DNA of 64,000 nt from contig OX442321.1 in NCBI GenBank assembly GCA_949358305.1, forward strand, positions 5,605,605-5,669,604. The letters run 5' to 3'. The stretch's first letter is position 1. Each line of letters starts with the position of its first letter. The position numbers and the translations under genes were made by a program. Shown here in pieces: positions 33,101 to 43,259 of this stretch. Origin of the DNA: Strigamia acuminata (taxonomy: Eukaryota > Arthropoda > Chilopoda > Geophilomorpha > Linotaeniidae). The notes under the pieces are model-generated. The model was not told the origin of the DNA. It was given only the letters and a program-made list of their open reading frames with translations, and ran no database searches.

Positions 33101-36100
33101 TTGAACGGCCACAGAGAAATTGTTGCCACCCAAAGAAAAGGAAAAGACAAAAGAAGAAGAGTAAGATAATTATAATTGACGTTCAGGTATCAGAATCATT
33201 GTTGGAGATCCCAGTAATTGTAAAAGAAATGGAAATAAAAGCGGTAATGGACACTGGAGCCAAACGAAACCTGCTAAGCGAAGAAGTTGCAATAGCTCTT
33301 CAATTGGATTATTCACCCAGCCCTAACATTAGGCTACGTGGGATAGGAAAGGATTTGGTAGTTCCAGTGGGTAAAACAAAAATGAACATTGCAATTGGAA
33401 AACTGACCTATAGAGTGGAAGTGTTAATAGTGTCAGGATTTCATCATCAGCTTTTATTGGGGGATCCATTCATGAGGTCAACGAGAACTGTCGTCGATTA
33501 TGATTTACAAAAAATCTTTGTGGGCCGGAACAATGATAGTGGAGTAGAAGAAGCAGTTTTTCCAATAAATAGATCATTTTCGGACCAGAGTTATGTTGCC
33601 AGAGTAATGAAGAATATCTCAATTCCACCAATGCATGAATGCGTTATACCAGTTTATTTAAATACAAAATTAACCACAGAAATGTTTATGGAACCTCTAG
33701 GAAATGTAATAGATAGGTTTGGAATTTTGTGTTGTAAAACATTAACAAATTTTGAGTATGGTAAAGGAGTTCTGCGTGTGGCTAATCCAACAAACAAATC
33801 AGTCTTTCTGAAGGAGAAATCTGCAATTGGTAAGGCGTACTACATTATTGAGATTGGGTTGTTGGATGAAAAGCAAGTGTATTGCACTGACTCCTCAACC
33901 AAAGCGGTTGAGTTGACAGATGAAAAGCAAGTGCATTGCTTTGACTTTGACTCCTCGATTGCTAAAGATAAGATGAACAAAAGCCAACAAGAGCAGATGA
34001 AGCAGTTACTTCAAAGGAATCAGGATAGATTTGCAGCCACAGACAAAGACTTAGGTAGAGTAACAACATTTAAACACAAAATTGATACGGGGGACCATGA
34101 TCCAATACATTTGCAGCCTTATAGACGTTCAATCGCAGAAAAAGAAGTAGAGGCAGAAGAGACCAGAAAGTTGCTTGAGATGGGAGTCATTAGGGAGTCA
34201 GAAAGTCCATGGAGTGCACCAGTACTTCTCATCAAGAAAAGAGACGGTAAATGGAGATTTTGTGTCGATTGGAGGAGGTTAAACGCGATCACAAAGAAAA
34301 TGGTATACCCACTGCCCAGAATTGACGATACATTGGACCAACTGGCAGGGGCCCAGTATTTTTCGATGATGGATCTTATTCAAGGATATTATCAAGTCGA
34401 AATAGATGAACAAGATCGTGAAAAAACAGCGTTTACCACTTCAAGCGGACATTTTGAGTTTAACGTCCTAGGAATGGGATTATGTAATAGCCCAGCTGCG
34501 TTTCAGAAATTGATGAACAAGGTGCTTGGTAATCTTCTTGGCAAGGTCTGTATAGCTTATATTGACGACCTTATAATCTTCTCGAAGACTTTTGACCAGC
34601 ATCTTCAGGATCTCGATGCTGTCTTCAGTAAGCTGCGGTTGGCAAACTTAAAGGTTAAACTTAGCAAATGTACGTTTGGTACTAATACCATCAAATATTT
34701 AGGCCACATAGTTGATTCTGATGGAGTGTCACCTGATCCACGTAATTTGGAAAGTGTAGCTAAATTTCCAAAACCAACAAATTTGAAGCAGTTGAGAGGG
34801 TTTTTGGGTTTATGTTCGTATTATCGAAAGTTTATTCCAGGATTTGCGGACGTATCTAAGCCCTTAGCCAACTTAACTCGCAAAGATGAAGCTTTTGATT
34901 GGGGACCACCACAGGAAACAGCGTTTAAGGCCTTACGGACAGCTTTAGTTACGGTACCAGTATTGGCACATCCAAATTTTGCAGAGCCATTCATTGTATC
35001 TACGGATGCAAGTGCTTATGGGCTTGGTGCAATTTTGAAGCAGCGTATTAACAAGCAAGAACATGTGATTTGTTACGCCAGTCGATTGTTAAGTACAGCG
35101 GAACAAAATTACACAGCTACGGAAAGAGAATGTTTAGCCATAATATTCGGCATTAACAAGTACAGACCATATCTTTACGGTAGGAAATTTACAATTGTGA
35201 CAGACCATTCTGCGTTACAATGGCTGAATAAGGTGAAAAATCCCAACGGTAGGTTGGCCAGGTGGAGTTTACAACTGGTAGATTACGACTACGATGTGAT
35301 GCATAAGTCAGGCAAGAAGCACACGGACGCAGATGCTCTTAGCCGAATCCAAGAAGAGATTGGTGAGGAAGAAAAAGAAATTGTTCCCTTACTACTTCTC
35401 GAAAAACTCAACTTACCTGTAGAACAGCGTAAGGACGAGAAAATTTTGGAGATCATCACCGCAATGGAGAACATTGAGCAACTTCCAAGAAACAGGAAAC
35501 GTCCTTTAAAACAGTTCGTTCTCCTGGATAACACGTTGTTTAGAAAGAAAAGTTACAATTCTCTAAACATGGAAGGAAACCTTTTAGTAGTACCGCAGCA
35601 TTTACGTAAGCAAGTGTTAGAAGAAATGCATGACGGGCTCGTAGGTGCTCATCTCGGCCTAAATAAGACGTGGAAAAGAATTAGAGTAAGATTCTTTTGG
35701 CCGAGGATATACAGGGACGTAAGGAATTACGTTCTCAGTTGTCCACATTGCGCAGGAAGTAAGTCAATGACCACTCCACAAAAAGGTTTATTACAACCTT
35801 GGTCGACGATTTCAAGACCGTTTGAGAGGATTGGTATAGACACGTTAGGAAGCTTTCCAGTTTCAAATAGTGGAAATAAATATGTTTTTGTTATCACTGA
35901 TTACTTGTCGCGTGCAGTCATCGCCAGAGCGGCTCCAGCATGTACAGCGTTGGAAGCAGCGAAAACTCTTGTATTCGAGGTGATGCTCAAAGAGGGAAGT
36001 CCACGCGAGATACTCAGCGATAAGGGGACAGAGTACAGGAACGAAATGATCAATGAAGTATCAGCACTGTTTAAATCCCAGCACAAATCTACTTCCGGGT

Positions 36101-37143
36101 ACCATCCAAGGACCAACGGATTAACGGAAAGATTTAATGCAACATTTGCCAAAATGTTGACATGTTATACTAATAAAGATCACACAGATTGGGATGAATT
36201 TTTACCATTTGTCATTTTCTCCTATAATTCAGCAGTCCATGAAACAACTGGATATACCCCATATTATTTGTTGAAAGGTTATGAAGTTGATTTGAGTGTG
36301 GATGTGAACTTGAATCTTCCTCGAAAGGAATTCACTCTTCGCACTTCTAGATTTATGCGGGAGATGCGGAAAATTGCCAACGAAAGACTAGAATGGCAGA
36401 GTGAGAAAAGCAAGAGAAGATTTGATTTGGACAGAATTGTGGTGGAATTCGAACCAGGGGAATTAGTTTACTTGAAAACTCCGAATAGGAAAGTAGGGTT
36501 AAGCGAAAAACTCCTGCCACCATTTTCTGGACCATATGAAATAGTTCGACGCACAGCGCCAAACGATTATGAAGTAAGGAATTCATCAGGAAAGAAAACT
36601 AGTATTGTCAATGTTGAGCGTTTAAAACCATATAAGCCGCGAGAGGAAATTCCAGAAACTATTCTGCAGGATCTACCATTGAAGAAAGTAACATTTTCTG
36701 ATGAAGTGCAAGGAAGTTCGCAAAAAGACGATCAAAATGCGGAAATTGTGAAGAAGGACGATGATCCGCGAGATAGGCCTAAAGTAGGAGCGAAGGAAAG
36801 GTTTATTGATGATGATGATCAAATTTCGTTGAGGAGTTTCTTTGAATCCGGAGATAAAACGTCGGATTCGCCGGTTCTAACTGAAAGGGAGCGATTGAAG
36901 GCAATTTACGGGCCGAAAGAAATTGAGGCACGTCGAGTGAAAAAGGAAGTTGAGTTAGAACAGCGAAATCAGTTGCTAAAATCGTCGCCAGACGAAAGCA
37001 AGAAGAATCGGTTGCAGAAACCATCACCAGGTGTCGCAAATGCTGTTGGCGCCGATACGCATGCGCGACGTCCTGCTGAAAGTGATTTCCGGTCACGACG
37101 ACTTAGATCGCAACCACGCCAAGATTACACTGCATTTTACTAG
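33061..37143 (+). CDS. pol: Pol polyprotein of the Ulp1-bearing gypsy element
   Basis: The frame lies -1 relative to gag and has no ATG near its beginning. Counting from Leu at 33199: retropepsin active site VMDTGAKRN (Asp about 18), reverse transcriptase with YIDDLIIF (Asp 456-457), RNase H with STDASAYGLGAIL (about 600), then a zinc-binding HHCC region ending CPHC, and integrase with Asp 881, Asp 941 and Glu 977, a D,D(35)E triad. The order PR-RT-RH-IN is that of Ty3/gypsy. The charged tail of about 150 residues after the integrase has no recognised chromodomain. All catalytic residues are present. Confidence 0.95.
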   Translation, partial: SSGTNEGPKFEKLVERPQRNCCHPKKRKRQKKKSKIIIIDVQVSESLLEIPVIVKEMEIKAVMDTGAKRNLLSEEVAIALQLDYSPSPNIRLRGIGKDLVVPVGKTKMNIAIGKLTYRVEVLIVSGFHHQLLLGDPFMRSTRTVVDYDLQKIFVGRNNDSGVEEAVFPINRSFSDQSYVARVMKNISIPPMHECVIPVYLNTKLTTEMFMEPLGNVIDRFGILCCKTLTNFEYGKGVLRVANPTNKSVFLKEKSAIGKAYYIIEIGLLDEKQVYCTDSSTKAVELTDEKQVHCFDFDSSIAKDKMNKSQQEQMKQLLQRNQDRFAATDKDLGRVTTFKHKIDTGDHDPIHLQPYRRSIAEKEVEAEETRKLLEMGVIRESESPWSAPVLLIKKRDGKWRFCVDWRRLNAITKKMVYPLPRIDDTLDQLAGAQYFSMMDLIQGYYQVEIDEQDREKTAFTTSSGHFEFNVLGMGLCNSPAAFQKLMNKVLGNLLGKVCIAYIDDLIIFSKTFDQHLQDLDAVFSKLRLANLKVKLSKCTFGTNTIKYLGHIVDSDGVSPDPRNLESVAKFPKPTNLKQLRGFLGLCSYYRKFIPGFADVSKPLANLTRKDEAFDWGPPQETAFKALRTALVTVPVLAHPNFAEPFIVSTDASAYGLGAILKQRINKQEHVICYASRLLSTAEQNYTATERECLAIIFGINKYRPYLYGRKFTIVTDHSALQWLNKVKNPNGRLARWSLQLVDYDYDVMHKSGKKHTDADALSRIQEEIGEEEKEIVPLLLLEKLNLPVEQRKDEKILEIITAMENIEQLPRNRKRPLKQFVLLDNTLFRKKSYNSLNMEGNLLVVPQHLRKQVLEEMHDGLVGAHLGLNKTWKRIRVRFFWPRIYRDVRNYVLSCPHCAGSKSMTTPQKGLLQPWSTISRPFERIGIDTLGSFPVSNSGNKYVFVITDYLSRAVIARAAPACTALEAAKTLVFEVMLKEGSPREILSDKGTEYRNEMINEVSALFKSQHKSTSGYHPRTNGLTERFNATFAKMLTCYTNKDHTDWDEFLPFVIFSYNSAVHETTGYTPYYLLKGYEVDLSVDVNLNLPRKEFTLRTSRFMREMRKIANERLEWQSEKSKRRFDLDRIVVEFEPGELVYLKTPNRKVGLSEKLLPPFSGPYEIVRRTAPNDYEVRNSSGKKTSIVNVERLKPYKPREEIPETILQDLPLKKVTFSDEVQGSSQKDDQNAEIVKKDDDPRDRPKVGAKERFIDDDDQISLRSFFESGDKTSDSPVLTERERLKAIYGPKEIEARRVKKEVELEQRNQLLKSSPDESKKNRLQKPSPGVANAVGADTHARRPAESDFRSRRLRSQPRQDYTAFY

Positions 37144-37705
37144 CTTTTCTTTAAGTGAACGCAAGTTATTTGCAGTGAGCGAAGGGAATTGTTATTCTCC
37201 GAGTGTGATTGACGAGGATTTCGCATATTTTCTGTGAAAGTAGGTACTTTTAATTGACGAAAGTTAATATGAACGCAGACGAGACGTGACACGATTTTGA
37301 AGTTGTATTTTCTTGTTTTTTGAGGCGAACGCAAGTTATTTGCAGTGAACCAAGAATAACTCGAATTTACTAGTTGATTTGAACAATTTTGAGACATTTT
37401 TCTCCAGTTTTGGATAATATTAATAAAAGTGCCGAAAGTGAACAGAACGGAACGAATCTATCGCCATTTTTCCAGCGAATAAAGAGAACTTCGCACATTT
37501 TTGAAATGTTAACTTGACATTTAATTTTGAAATTTAATAGAAATAGCTATGAATATTTAATTGGTTTAGATGAAATAATTTGAATATTGTATAAAGTTAA
37601 AAGTTTAACGAAATTTAGACAAATTGATTGTGAACATGAATTGTATTGGCCATTAATCAATTGTAATTAATGAATTTAATTTATTTTTGCACATATTAGA
37701 CTTGA

Positions 37706-39067
37706 ATGGACGATATGACGGGAAAATTTAGTCGGATGGACGTAAAAGACAGCTCAGACGAAGACGACAATATTTCCGTGTGTTCGGGAGTTTCGACCCA
37801 GATGTTTGACTTATATGACAGGCAGTCGGAGTTGGAACACTTGGATGTCTTGGCTGAGGAGGAAGACATTGCAACTGTTCCCATTAAACCGTTGTCCGAA
37901 CTGGTAACATTTAAGCGACCATTCTCCGAACGTAAAGAACTCGGTGCGCGGCCGAAAGTTTATGACAAGCCCTTGACGCCGAAACAACTTAGCAAGATTG
38001 AGCGCCGAAAACGCTGTGAGCAAAGGAGAAGAATGGCGGATACAGCGGAAAAGCGCGCATTCACGAAAAAGGGACTTCAAGTCATCAAGAAGCAGGCTGA
38101 GAAGACAGTAACCCGAAATGAGAAGCGTCTTGGAGAACTTAGAGTCGAGCAGCGCTGTATGACCGAGGAAGTGAGGAAAAAAGGTCTGAAAGGCCTTGAT
38201 GGACGGTTGGTTTTTGAAGCATGGTTTCGTGCGGCAGATAAATTGCTTCAGTATGAGGCCAAGATCAGACGCAATATCCAGCGTGCGAAAGCGCTCGGGC
38301 GGCGCGAGTATAAAGAAGACCCTTGTGTAATTTTGCCAAAACAACTGATACTCTATCGCGTTCGTTTACAAGGAGATCAACAGATGGAGGCGTTGGAAGC
38401 AACGGTAGCTTTTAGTTATCGACCAAAGCATGAAACAGCGATTACTATGTCAGATGACCCGTCCATAATTATAACCAATAGGGAAATGGCGTCTCTTGGA
38501 CACCTTGCGCCAGGTGAAAGGGCTTGGGTTCATCCAAGTGTGATTGATCATTATTTGCGAATGCTCGCAAAATTTAATGAACGAGTATGGGCAGTCAGAG
38601 TCGACTTTGTCGAAATGATACTAGACGCCGAGCGGTTTCCAGAAGCATGGAGATGGATGAAGAAAACCCATGACCATTATGGGAAGTCAATTTGGATTTT
38701 TCCTATACCGGAAATCGATCACTGGCAATTGTTTGTGGTCGATTGGACCAAATTTCCAACACAGGTAACGCTCTACGATCCGAGTGGGGTTCTGACTTTC
38801 AGTTGCCCTGCTTGGGAGCGAGTGCATAATTGTATTGTCGGGGCTGGAATGGTTTTTCCACGGGGCTATGAGAAGTGGGACCCGCCCCGTATGCAACAGC
38901 TTGACGGCGACAGCTGCGGGCCCACTATCTTATATTTTGCCCGCCGATATATTGAAGACAGGGACAACATGCGCCATGGCCATCCGATCGATTTGCGCCA
39001 GCGAATAGTGTACGAGATCTTACACGAGAAGTTGATCCCATTCGAAAAGGAGGAAAACCAGCCTTAA
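37706..39067 (+). CDS. ORF3: Ulp1/SENP-like (C48) cysteine protease carried by an LTR retrotransposon
   Basis: 453 residues from an ATG at 37706. The N-terminal half is acidic, then very basic (KLSKIERRKRCEQRRRM type) and probably partly coiled coil. The C-terminal half has features of the Ulp1 SUMO-protease fold: WVHPSVIDHYLRML, IWIFPIPEIDHWQLFVVDW with the catalytic His 339, VTLYDPSG with Asp 358, and MQQLDGDSCGPTILYFARR with Gln 398 six residues before Cys 404, the Ulp1 spacing. It sits in the position of env but has no signal peptide or membrane segment. A splice acceptor-like stretch (tgcacatattag) lies just before the ATG. Predicted activity is removal of SUMO or a related modifier; the true substrate is unknown. 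Confidence 0.85.
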   Translation: MDDMTGKFSRMDVKDSSDEDDNISVCSGVSTQMFDLYDRQSELEHLDVLAEEEDIATVPIKPLSELVTFKRPFSERKELGARPKVYDKPLTPKQLSKIERRKRCEQRRRMADTAEKRAFTKKGLQVIKKQAEKTVTRNEKRLGELRVEQRCMTEEVRKKGLKGLDGRLVFEAWFRAADKLLQYEAKIRRNIQRAKALGRREYKEDPCVILPKQLILYRVRLQGDQQMEALEATVAFSYRPKHETAITMSDDPSIIITNREMASLGHLAPGERAWVHPSVIDHYLRMLAKFNERVWAVRVDFVEMILDAERFPEAWRWMKKTHDHYGKSIWIFPIPEIDHWQLFVVDWTKFPTQVTLYDPSGVLTFSCPAWERVHNCIVGAGMVFPRGYEKWDPPRMQQLDGDSCGPTILYFARRYIEDRDNMRHGHPIDLRQRIVYEILHEKLIPFEKEENQP

Positions 39068-39540
39068 TCGGACATTAAGAGTTGTGTGAAATTATTTTTT
39101 TTGTGTATTATTTATTTTGTATTATTCGTCAATGATGTGAGCCCAGGTGTACTGGAGCGAGCAGAGACATTATTTTTTTTATTATTTGAAGTTGATATTG
39201 TTTTTCTTAATTTTGTTATTGTTTTCATTTTCATTCACATTGAATGTAGTGTATATTATTTTTTTTGAATTATTAGGTTGTATAGAAAATAGGAAAACTG
39301 AAAAAAAAAAGTAATATAAGTGTAAAAATATCAAAAAGTGTTAATCTTGAAAGTGTATTTGTGTAATAATTGACATATGATTTTGAATTTTTGTAATTTG
39401 AAATTGTTTTTAGTAAATATTGTTTAAAGTATAAGTTTTGTGAAAGTAAGCATGAATAACAGGGAATGAACTCATATATAAGCATGAACAACAAGGGAGT
39501 TTGTTTAGTTAAATAACTTGTTTTTGGGGTCCAAAAATCT

Positions 39541-39552
39541 AAAGGAGGGGGC
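39541..39552 (+). promoter_or_regulatory. Polypurine tract of the Ulp1-bearing gypsy element
   Basis: aaaggagggggc directly precedes the 3' LTR start; it would prime plus-strand DNA synthesis. Confidence 0.85.
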
Positions 39553-40070
39553 TGTTACGAGGTTGACGAGCACACTGTGAACCAGTTGTCGCCACCTCGC
39601 TTCCGTAACTAAACGATTCGAATTAATGCTGTAAACCCTCACTAGAGTTCGCCTTAAGCGAATGATCTCACTAATTTACCCATTAAGTAATAGTAGAATC
39701 ACCCAAGTTTACTTGGCTGATGAGGAGAACTGAAACGTCAGTTCATTCCGAGCTTTCATTCCGAGAGGTTGTCGGGCAGGTACTGCCGCGGCATCTTGAG
39801 GTTCTTCACCCACCAAAGTTATTCATGCTTACTAGATTTAAGATAGTTTTATAAGATTTAGTTTTAAGTTAATCTTTGGTTCATTTCAGATTGTATTTAT
39901 GATTTAATAAACATACAGTTATATTTTATTAATAATACAATGAGTCCTCTTTATTTCCTTCTTATTAGCAACACAGTTAAATGCTAGTTTAACTTAATGC
40001 AATTACAAACCCCCAGTTTAATAGTAAAGTATTTACGTGGTCAAACAGTAGTCAGTCTGGCCACGTAACA
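39553..40070 (+). repeat. 3' LTR of the Ulp1-bearing gypsy element
   Basis: 518 bp, same boundaries as the 5' LTR; followed by the target duplication CTAT. Confidence 0.95.
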
Positions 40071-40401
40071 CTATCCAGAACCGGTACCAATACCGGTACC
40101 AGTACCACTTTCGGTAGTTTCATTCGGGACCGGAACCGAATATAGTACCGGAAAAAAATTTTAGTACCGAATACCGGTACCATGAAAACCGTCCGGTACT
40201 GCAATCCCTATCTGACACGTTTTTCATCTCCATTTCAGATTAAATAGGTTTTTACTCGCGGGCAATAAATTCGGATACGTTTATTCATATTCACAGTTCA
40301 GTTTCAAACCGGTTTTGCACGAAGGCATGAAGGTAAAAATTGTAAATTTAATCAGGTGACTATAAGTACTTGTTAGTACTTGTTTTATTAGGTGAACCGA
40401 T

Positions 40402-40689
40402 GGGTTTACTTTAGAATATGGCCCGCTTCAGAATGGGCCCAAAATTTGGTTACTTACCAAATAAAGCCTCCTGGGTCCGAATGACACTCAAAAGTGTCGG
40501 AAATGAACCTAACCTTAACCTAAGGTTAACCTGGCCTAGTCAATCCTTAACCTAACAGTGGCTAGGCTAACCTAAGGTTAGGTTAAGGATAGGCTAGGCT
40601 AACTTAAGGTTAGGTTAAGGATCGGCTAGGCCAGGTTAAGTTACGTTAGGTTCATTTCCGACATTTTTATGTGTCATTTTCGGACTCGG
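40402..40689. mobile_element. Palindromic MITE with CCTAA-rich core, copy 1
   Basis: Starts gggtttactttagaatatgg, passes through gtgtcggaaatgaacctaac into a core of alternating ccttaacctaa and aggttaggtta blocks, and returns as the inverse. The right end is cut short at cggactcgg. Related copies are at 42059-42252, 43448-43641 (inverted), about 45440-45598 (inverted) and one split by the second LTR element (45590-45626 plus 60527-60657). Confidence 0.75.
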
Positions 40690-40800
40690 TAAATTCGGAT
40701 GGAGATTTTGTGAATTTGTAGTGAAGTTTCAACAACTTTAGCATGATAAGCGATAAATTCAGATACACTTTTTTGACTGGTACGGATATTACGTACCACT

Positions 40801-42055
40801 TTGTCTCCCAAGTTCGTTATTGCTTTAAATGCAGTTAATGATCAACAACAATGTAAATAAAGAGTAATTGTTATGTTTTAACGCCAGGTTTTCTTAGTTT
40901 GTTACACATAACCTTCATAATCGGTTACAATAATTGATTTTCTTAACACCACAATGCCCCCACAAGTGAAAACAAAGATTATTACTGGAAATCGATTTGC
41001 TATGGACGTGCAGAGTTACTGTGAAAATGTTGAGAATAATAAATCGACTACATGTACGAAAGCAAGTTGGAGGGCTGATGTGGTCATTAAAAAAGGGATA
41101 AGATTTGGGCCTTTTCCAGGCAAAGTCTGTATTTACTGTTTGATAATTTTTAACAGTTCAACTTGTCAACTTGTTTTCCTAGGATGCAATGGATGTAGAA
41201 GATTCCGAATGGATGTTTATAATAGCAGAAGTTGATGAATTAAAAGATGCTAATTTACTCCCTACTCTAAGAAACAAGAACGTGTATTTTGAAGCAATTA
41301 GGGACATTGCTGTTGGTGAACCTCTCTTAGTATACCTTACTCCTGAACAAGTGATGGCAAAGGATGAGCCAAGAAAAGAAAGTACATATGTTTGTCCTCC
41401 ATAGCTTGTCAACCAAGTTTTAAATAATGCATTTGCAATTTTTCTTAGCTTGTGTAAAGACTGTGGACATCTGATTTATTTAGCATACTAAAACCGAATA
41501 GAAAATTAGAACGCAATAACGTTCAGAAGAGAAAATTATTTTCGTAAAAAAATTTGACAAATGTAAGAAATGAAAGAAATTTTCTGGAATTGTTATTTGA
41601 TTTTATAATAAAGATTTTATCAGGGGGTACGACATTCAACCGAATCTCTGACATGGGCTTTCGAATCCCGTACCGGATCCCCGAATCCCAAATCTTTACA
41701 TTTTATAAGAATTTTGAATTTTTTGTCGGTAATTAGACAAAAGTTAAAATATTTTCGATTTTTTTATTAAAATAATCATCTAAATCAACCAAATCCCATC
41801 CGAATCCTATGAAAGATTCGAATCTCTGACACGCAGATTCTGATTGACGTAACCTCTGTGATGGGCAGTATTCATTACAGTATTGTTTCGATCTGTTGTC
41901 TCTAGATGGCAGAAGCGACCAGAGACAGCTTGCGGTAGGAAAACAGTGGCGCCATCTATGTATCCAAGTTGCTATTAATTAGGAGTTACAATTTATATTT
42001 GGTGATTATGCTTTGAAAAAAACCCAAATTATCGCCCATGAAAAGAATGCAACAC
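40801..42055 (+). repeat. Left arm of a 1.25-kb inverted repeat
   Basis: From ttgtctcccaagttcgtt to gaaaagaatgca, this arm matches the reverse complement of 44181-45436 with a few per cent of differences by eye. It contains a complete PR/SET gene and its flanks. The 2.1-kb spacer between the arms consists of MITEs and GATAAATTCGG repeats that are themselves partly inverted. Confidence 0.9.
40954..41404 (+). CDS. Small PR/SET-domain protein, copy 1
   Basis: Two exons, 40954-41124 and 41183-41404, joined by a 58-nt intron (aaa|gtctgt ... ttttcctag|gat), give 130 residues. The sequence KKGIRFGPFPGK, a region with SEWMFIIAEVDE, ANLLPTLRNKNVYFEAIRDI and VGEPLLVYLTPEQV match the PR subtype of SET domains found in PRDM proteins (GxRFGPF ... 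W ... NL ... IYY ... I ... GEELLVWY). No zinc fingers follow. PRDM proteins are histone methyltransferases or DNA-binding repressors; this protein is a bare and short PR domain, so activity is uncertain. Another nearly identical copy lies inverted at 44830-45280, and both frames and splice sites are intact. Confidence 0.75.
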
Positions 42056-42058
42056 GTT

Positions 42059-42252
42059 GGGTTTACTTTAGAATATGGCCCGCTTCAGAATGAGCCCAAA
42101 ATTTGGTTACTTACCAAATAAAGCCCCCTGAGTCCGAAAATGACACTCAAAAGTGTCTGAAATGAACCTAACCTTAACCTAAGGCTAACCTGGCCTAGCC
42201 TATCCTTAACCTAACCTAAGGTTAGGTTAAGAAGTGTCATTTTCGGACTCGG
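42059..42252. mobile_element. Palindromic MITE with CCTAA-rich core, copy 2
   Basis: Same left end and core as the copy at 40402 (gggtttactttagaatatgg, then cctaaccttaacctaaggct), ending at cggactcggt. Confidence 0.75.
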
Positions 42253-43130
42253 TAAATTCGGATGTGTTTTGTGGATTTGCAGTGAAGTTCCAACAAGTTT
42301 AGCACGGCAGGCGATAAATTCGAATTTATTTATTGGTTTTGCTGTTTATTTGTTTCTGCAAGTTTAGCACGGAGGCGATAAATTCGGATGGATTTTGTGA
42401 ATTTGTAGTGAAGTTTCAATAAGTTTAGCATGATCAGCAATAAATTCCGATACATTTATTGTTTTTGCTGTTTACTTTCTACAGGCTTTGCACCGTGGCG
42501 ATAAATTCGTAAGTGTTTTATGGATGTGCAGTGAAGTTTCAACCAGTTTTACACCCTGGGCCGATATATTCGAATGCCTTTTTTGGTTTGCAGAGGAGTT
42601 TCAACATTAACGGTAGGCGTTAAATTCGGATGCGTTTTGTTGATTTGCAGTGAATTTCAACAAGTTTATTACAATGGGCGATACGTTTTGATGCATTTTT
42701 GAACTCACGGTTTATATTCAAACATATTATGAATGTGTACAATAAATTCGAATACGTTTATTGAATCTAAAGTGGAGTTTTTAGCTTATTTTACTCGTGT
42801 GCGATGATTTCGGATACGTTTTGTGAATTTGCAGTTGAGTTTCAACAAGTTTTGCACTCGGGTCATAAATTCGGATACGGTTTTTGGATTTTCACTTGTT
42901 TTTACAAGTTTTTTGAACACGTTTTGTCGGACTCATAGTTTAGTTCTAAACATAGGTTTCGTGCGTGGGAAATAAATTCTTATTTGTTATTTTGGATCTC
43001 TATTTCAGATTCAATCGGTTTTCACGAGGGCATTAAATTCGGACACGTATTTTGGACTCACAGGTTAGATTCAAACAAATTTTGAATGGGGACAATAAAT
43101 TCGAATTCGTTTTTGGGATCTACAGTGTTG
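42253..43130 (+). repeat. GATAAATTCGG satellite-like repeat, block 2
   Basis: About a dozen imperfect units of the same 70-80-bp repeat as at 26.1-26.7 kb, in the spacer of the large inverted repeat. No coding function; short open frames are incidental. Confidence 0.8.
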
Positions 43131-43259
43131 ATTACGTAGATTTTGTTAGCGATACAGAGTGTACTTTTCAGAGCGCAACCGAATGCAACTGGGGTACAAA
43201 TTGCGGCCGTTCCCCATACCGATGTGATAGTTGCAAGCGGTGGTACGGAATATCCGTAC

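Larger units (their letters stand above)
30574..40070 (+). mobile_element. Ty3/gypsy LTR retrotransposon with Ulp1-like third ORF
   Basis: A complete 9,497-bp element. LTRs 30574-31091 and 39553-40070, both 518 bp, TG...CA, apparently identical. Target duplication CTAT (30570-30573, 40071-40074). A primer binding site candidate TGGTGGAGATTGCGG starts at 31095 and a polypurine tract aaaggaggggg precedes the right LTR. Internal order: gag, pol (protease, RT, RNase H, integrase), 560 bp non-coding, then ORF3 for a C48-type cysteine protease. Open frames are intact, so insertion was recent and the copy may be active. Confidence 0.95.
26679..40210. mobile_element. hAT-like element, swollen by nested insertions
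   Basis: The left end tagggattgcagtaccgg (26679-26696) is the exact inverse of the right end (40193-40210), and an 8-bp direct repeat tctgacac flanks both (26671-26678 and 40211-40218). An 8-bp duplication with TAGGG-type ends fits the hAT superfamily. The first and last 130-180 bp are packed with GTACCGG-like motifs. Without the LTR element at 30574-40070 the element is about 4 kb and mostly minisatellite. No hAT transposase is present, so it must have been moved in trans. Confidence 0.82.

Noticed and set aside
40560-40640. Telomeric array
   Set aside because: CCTAA-like units are irregular and alternate direction within a palindromic MITE; no long uniform run.
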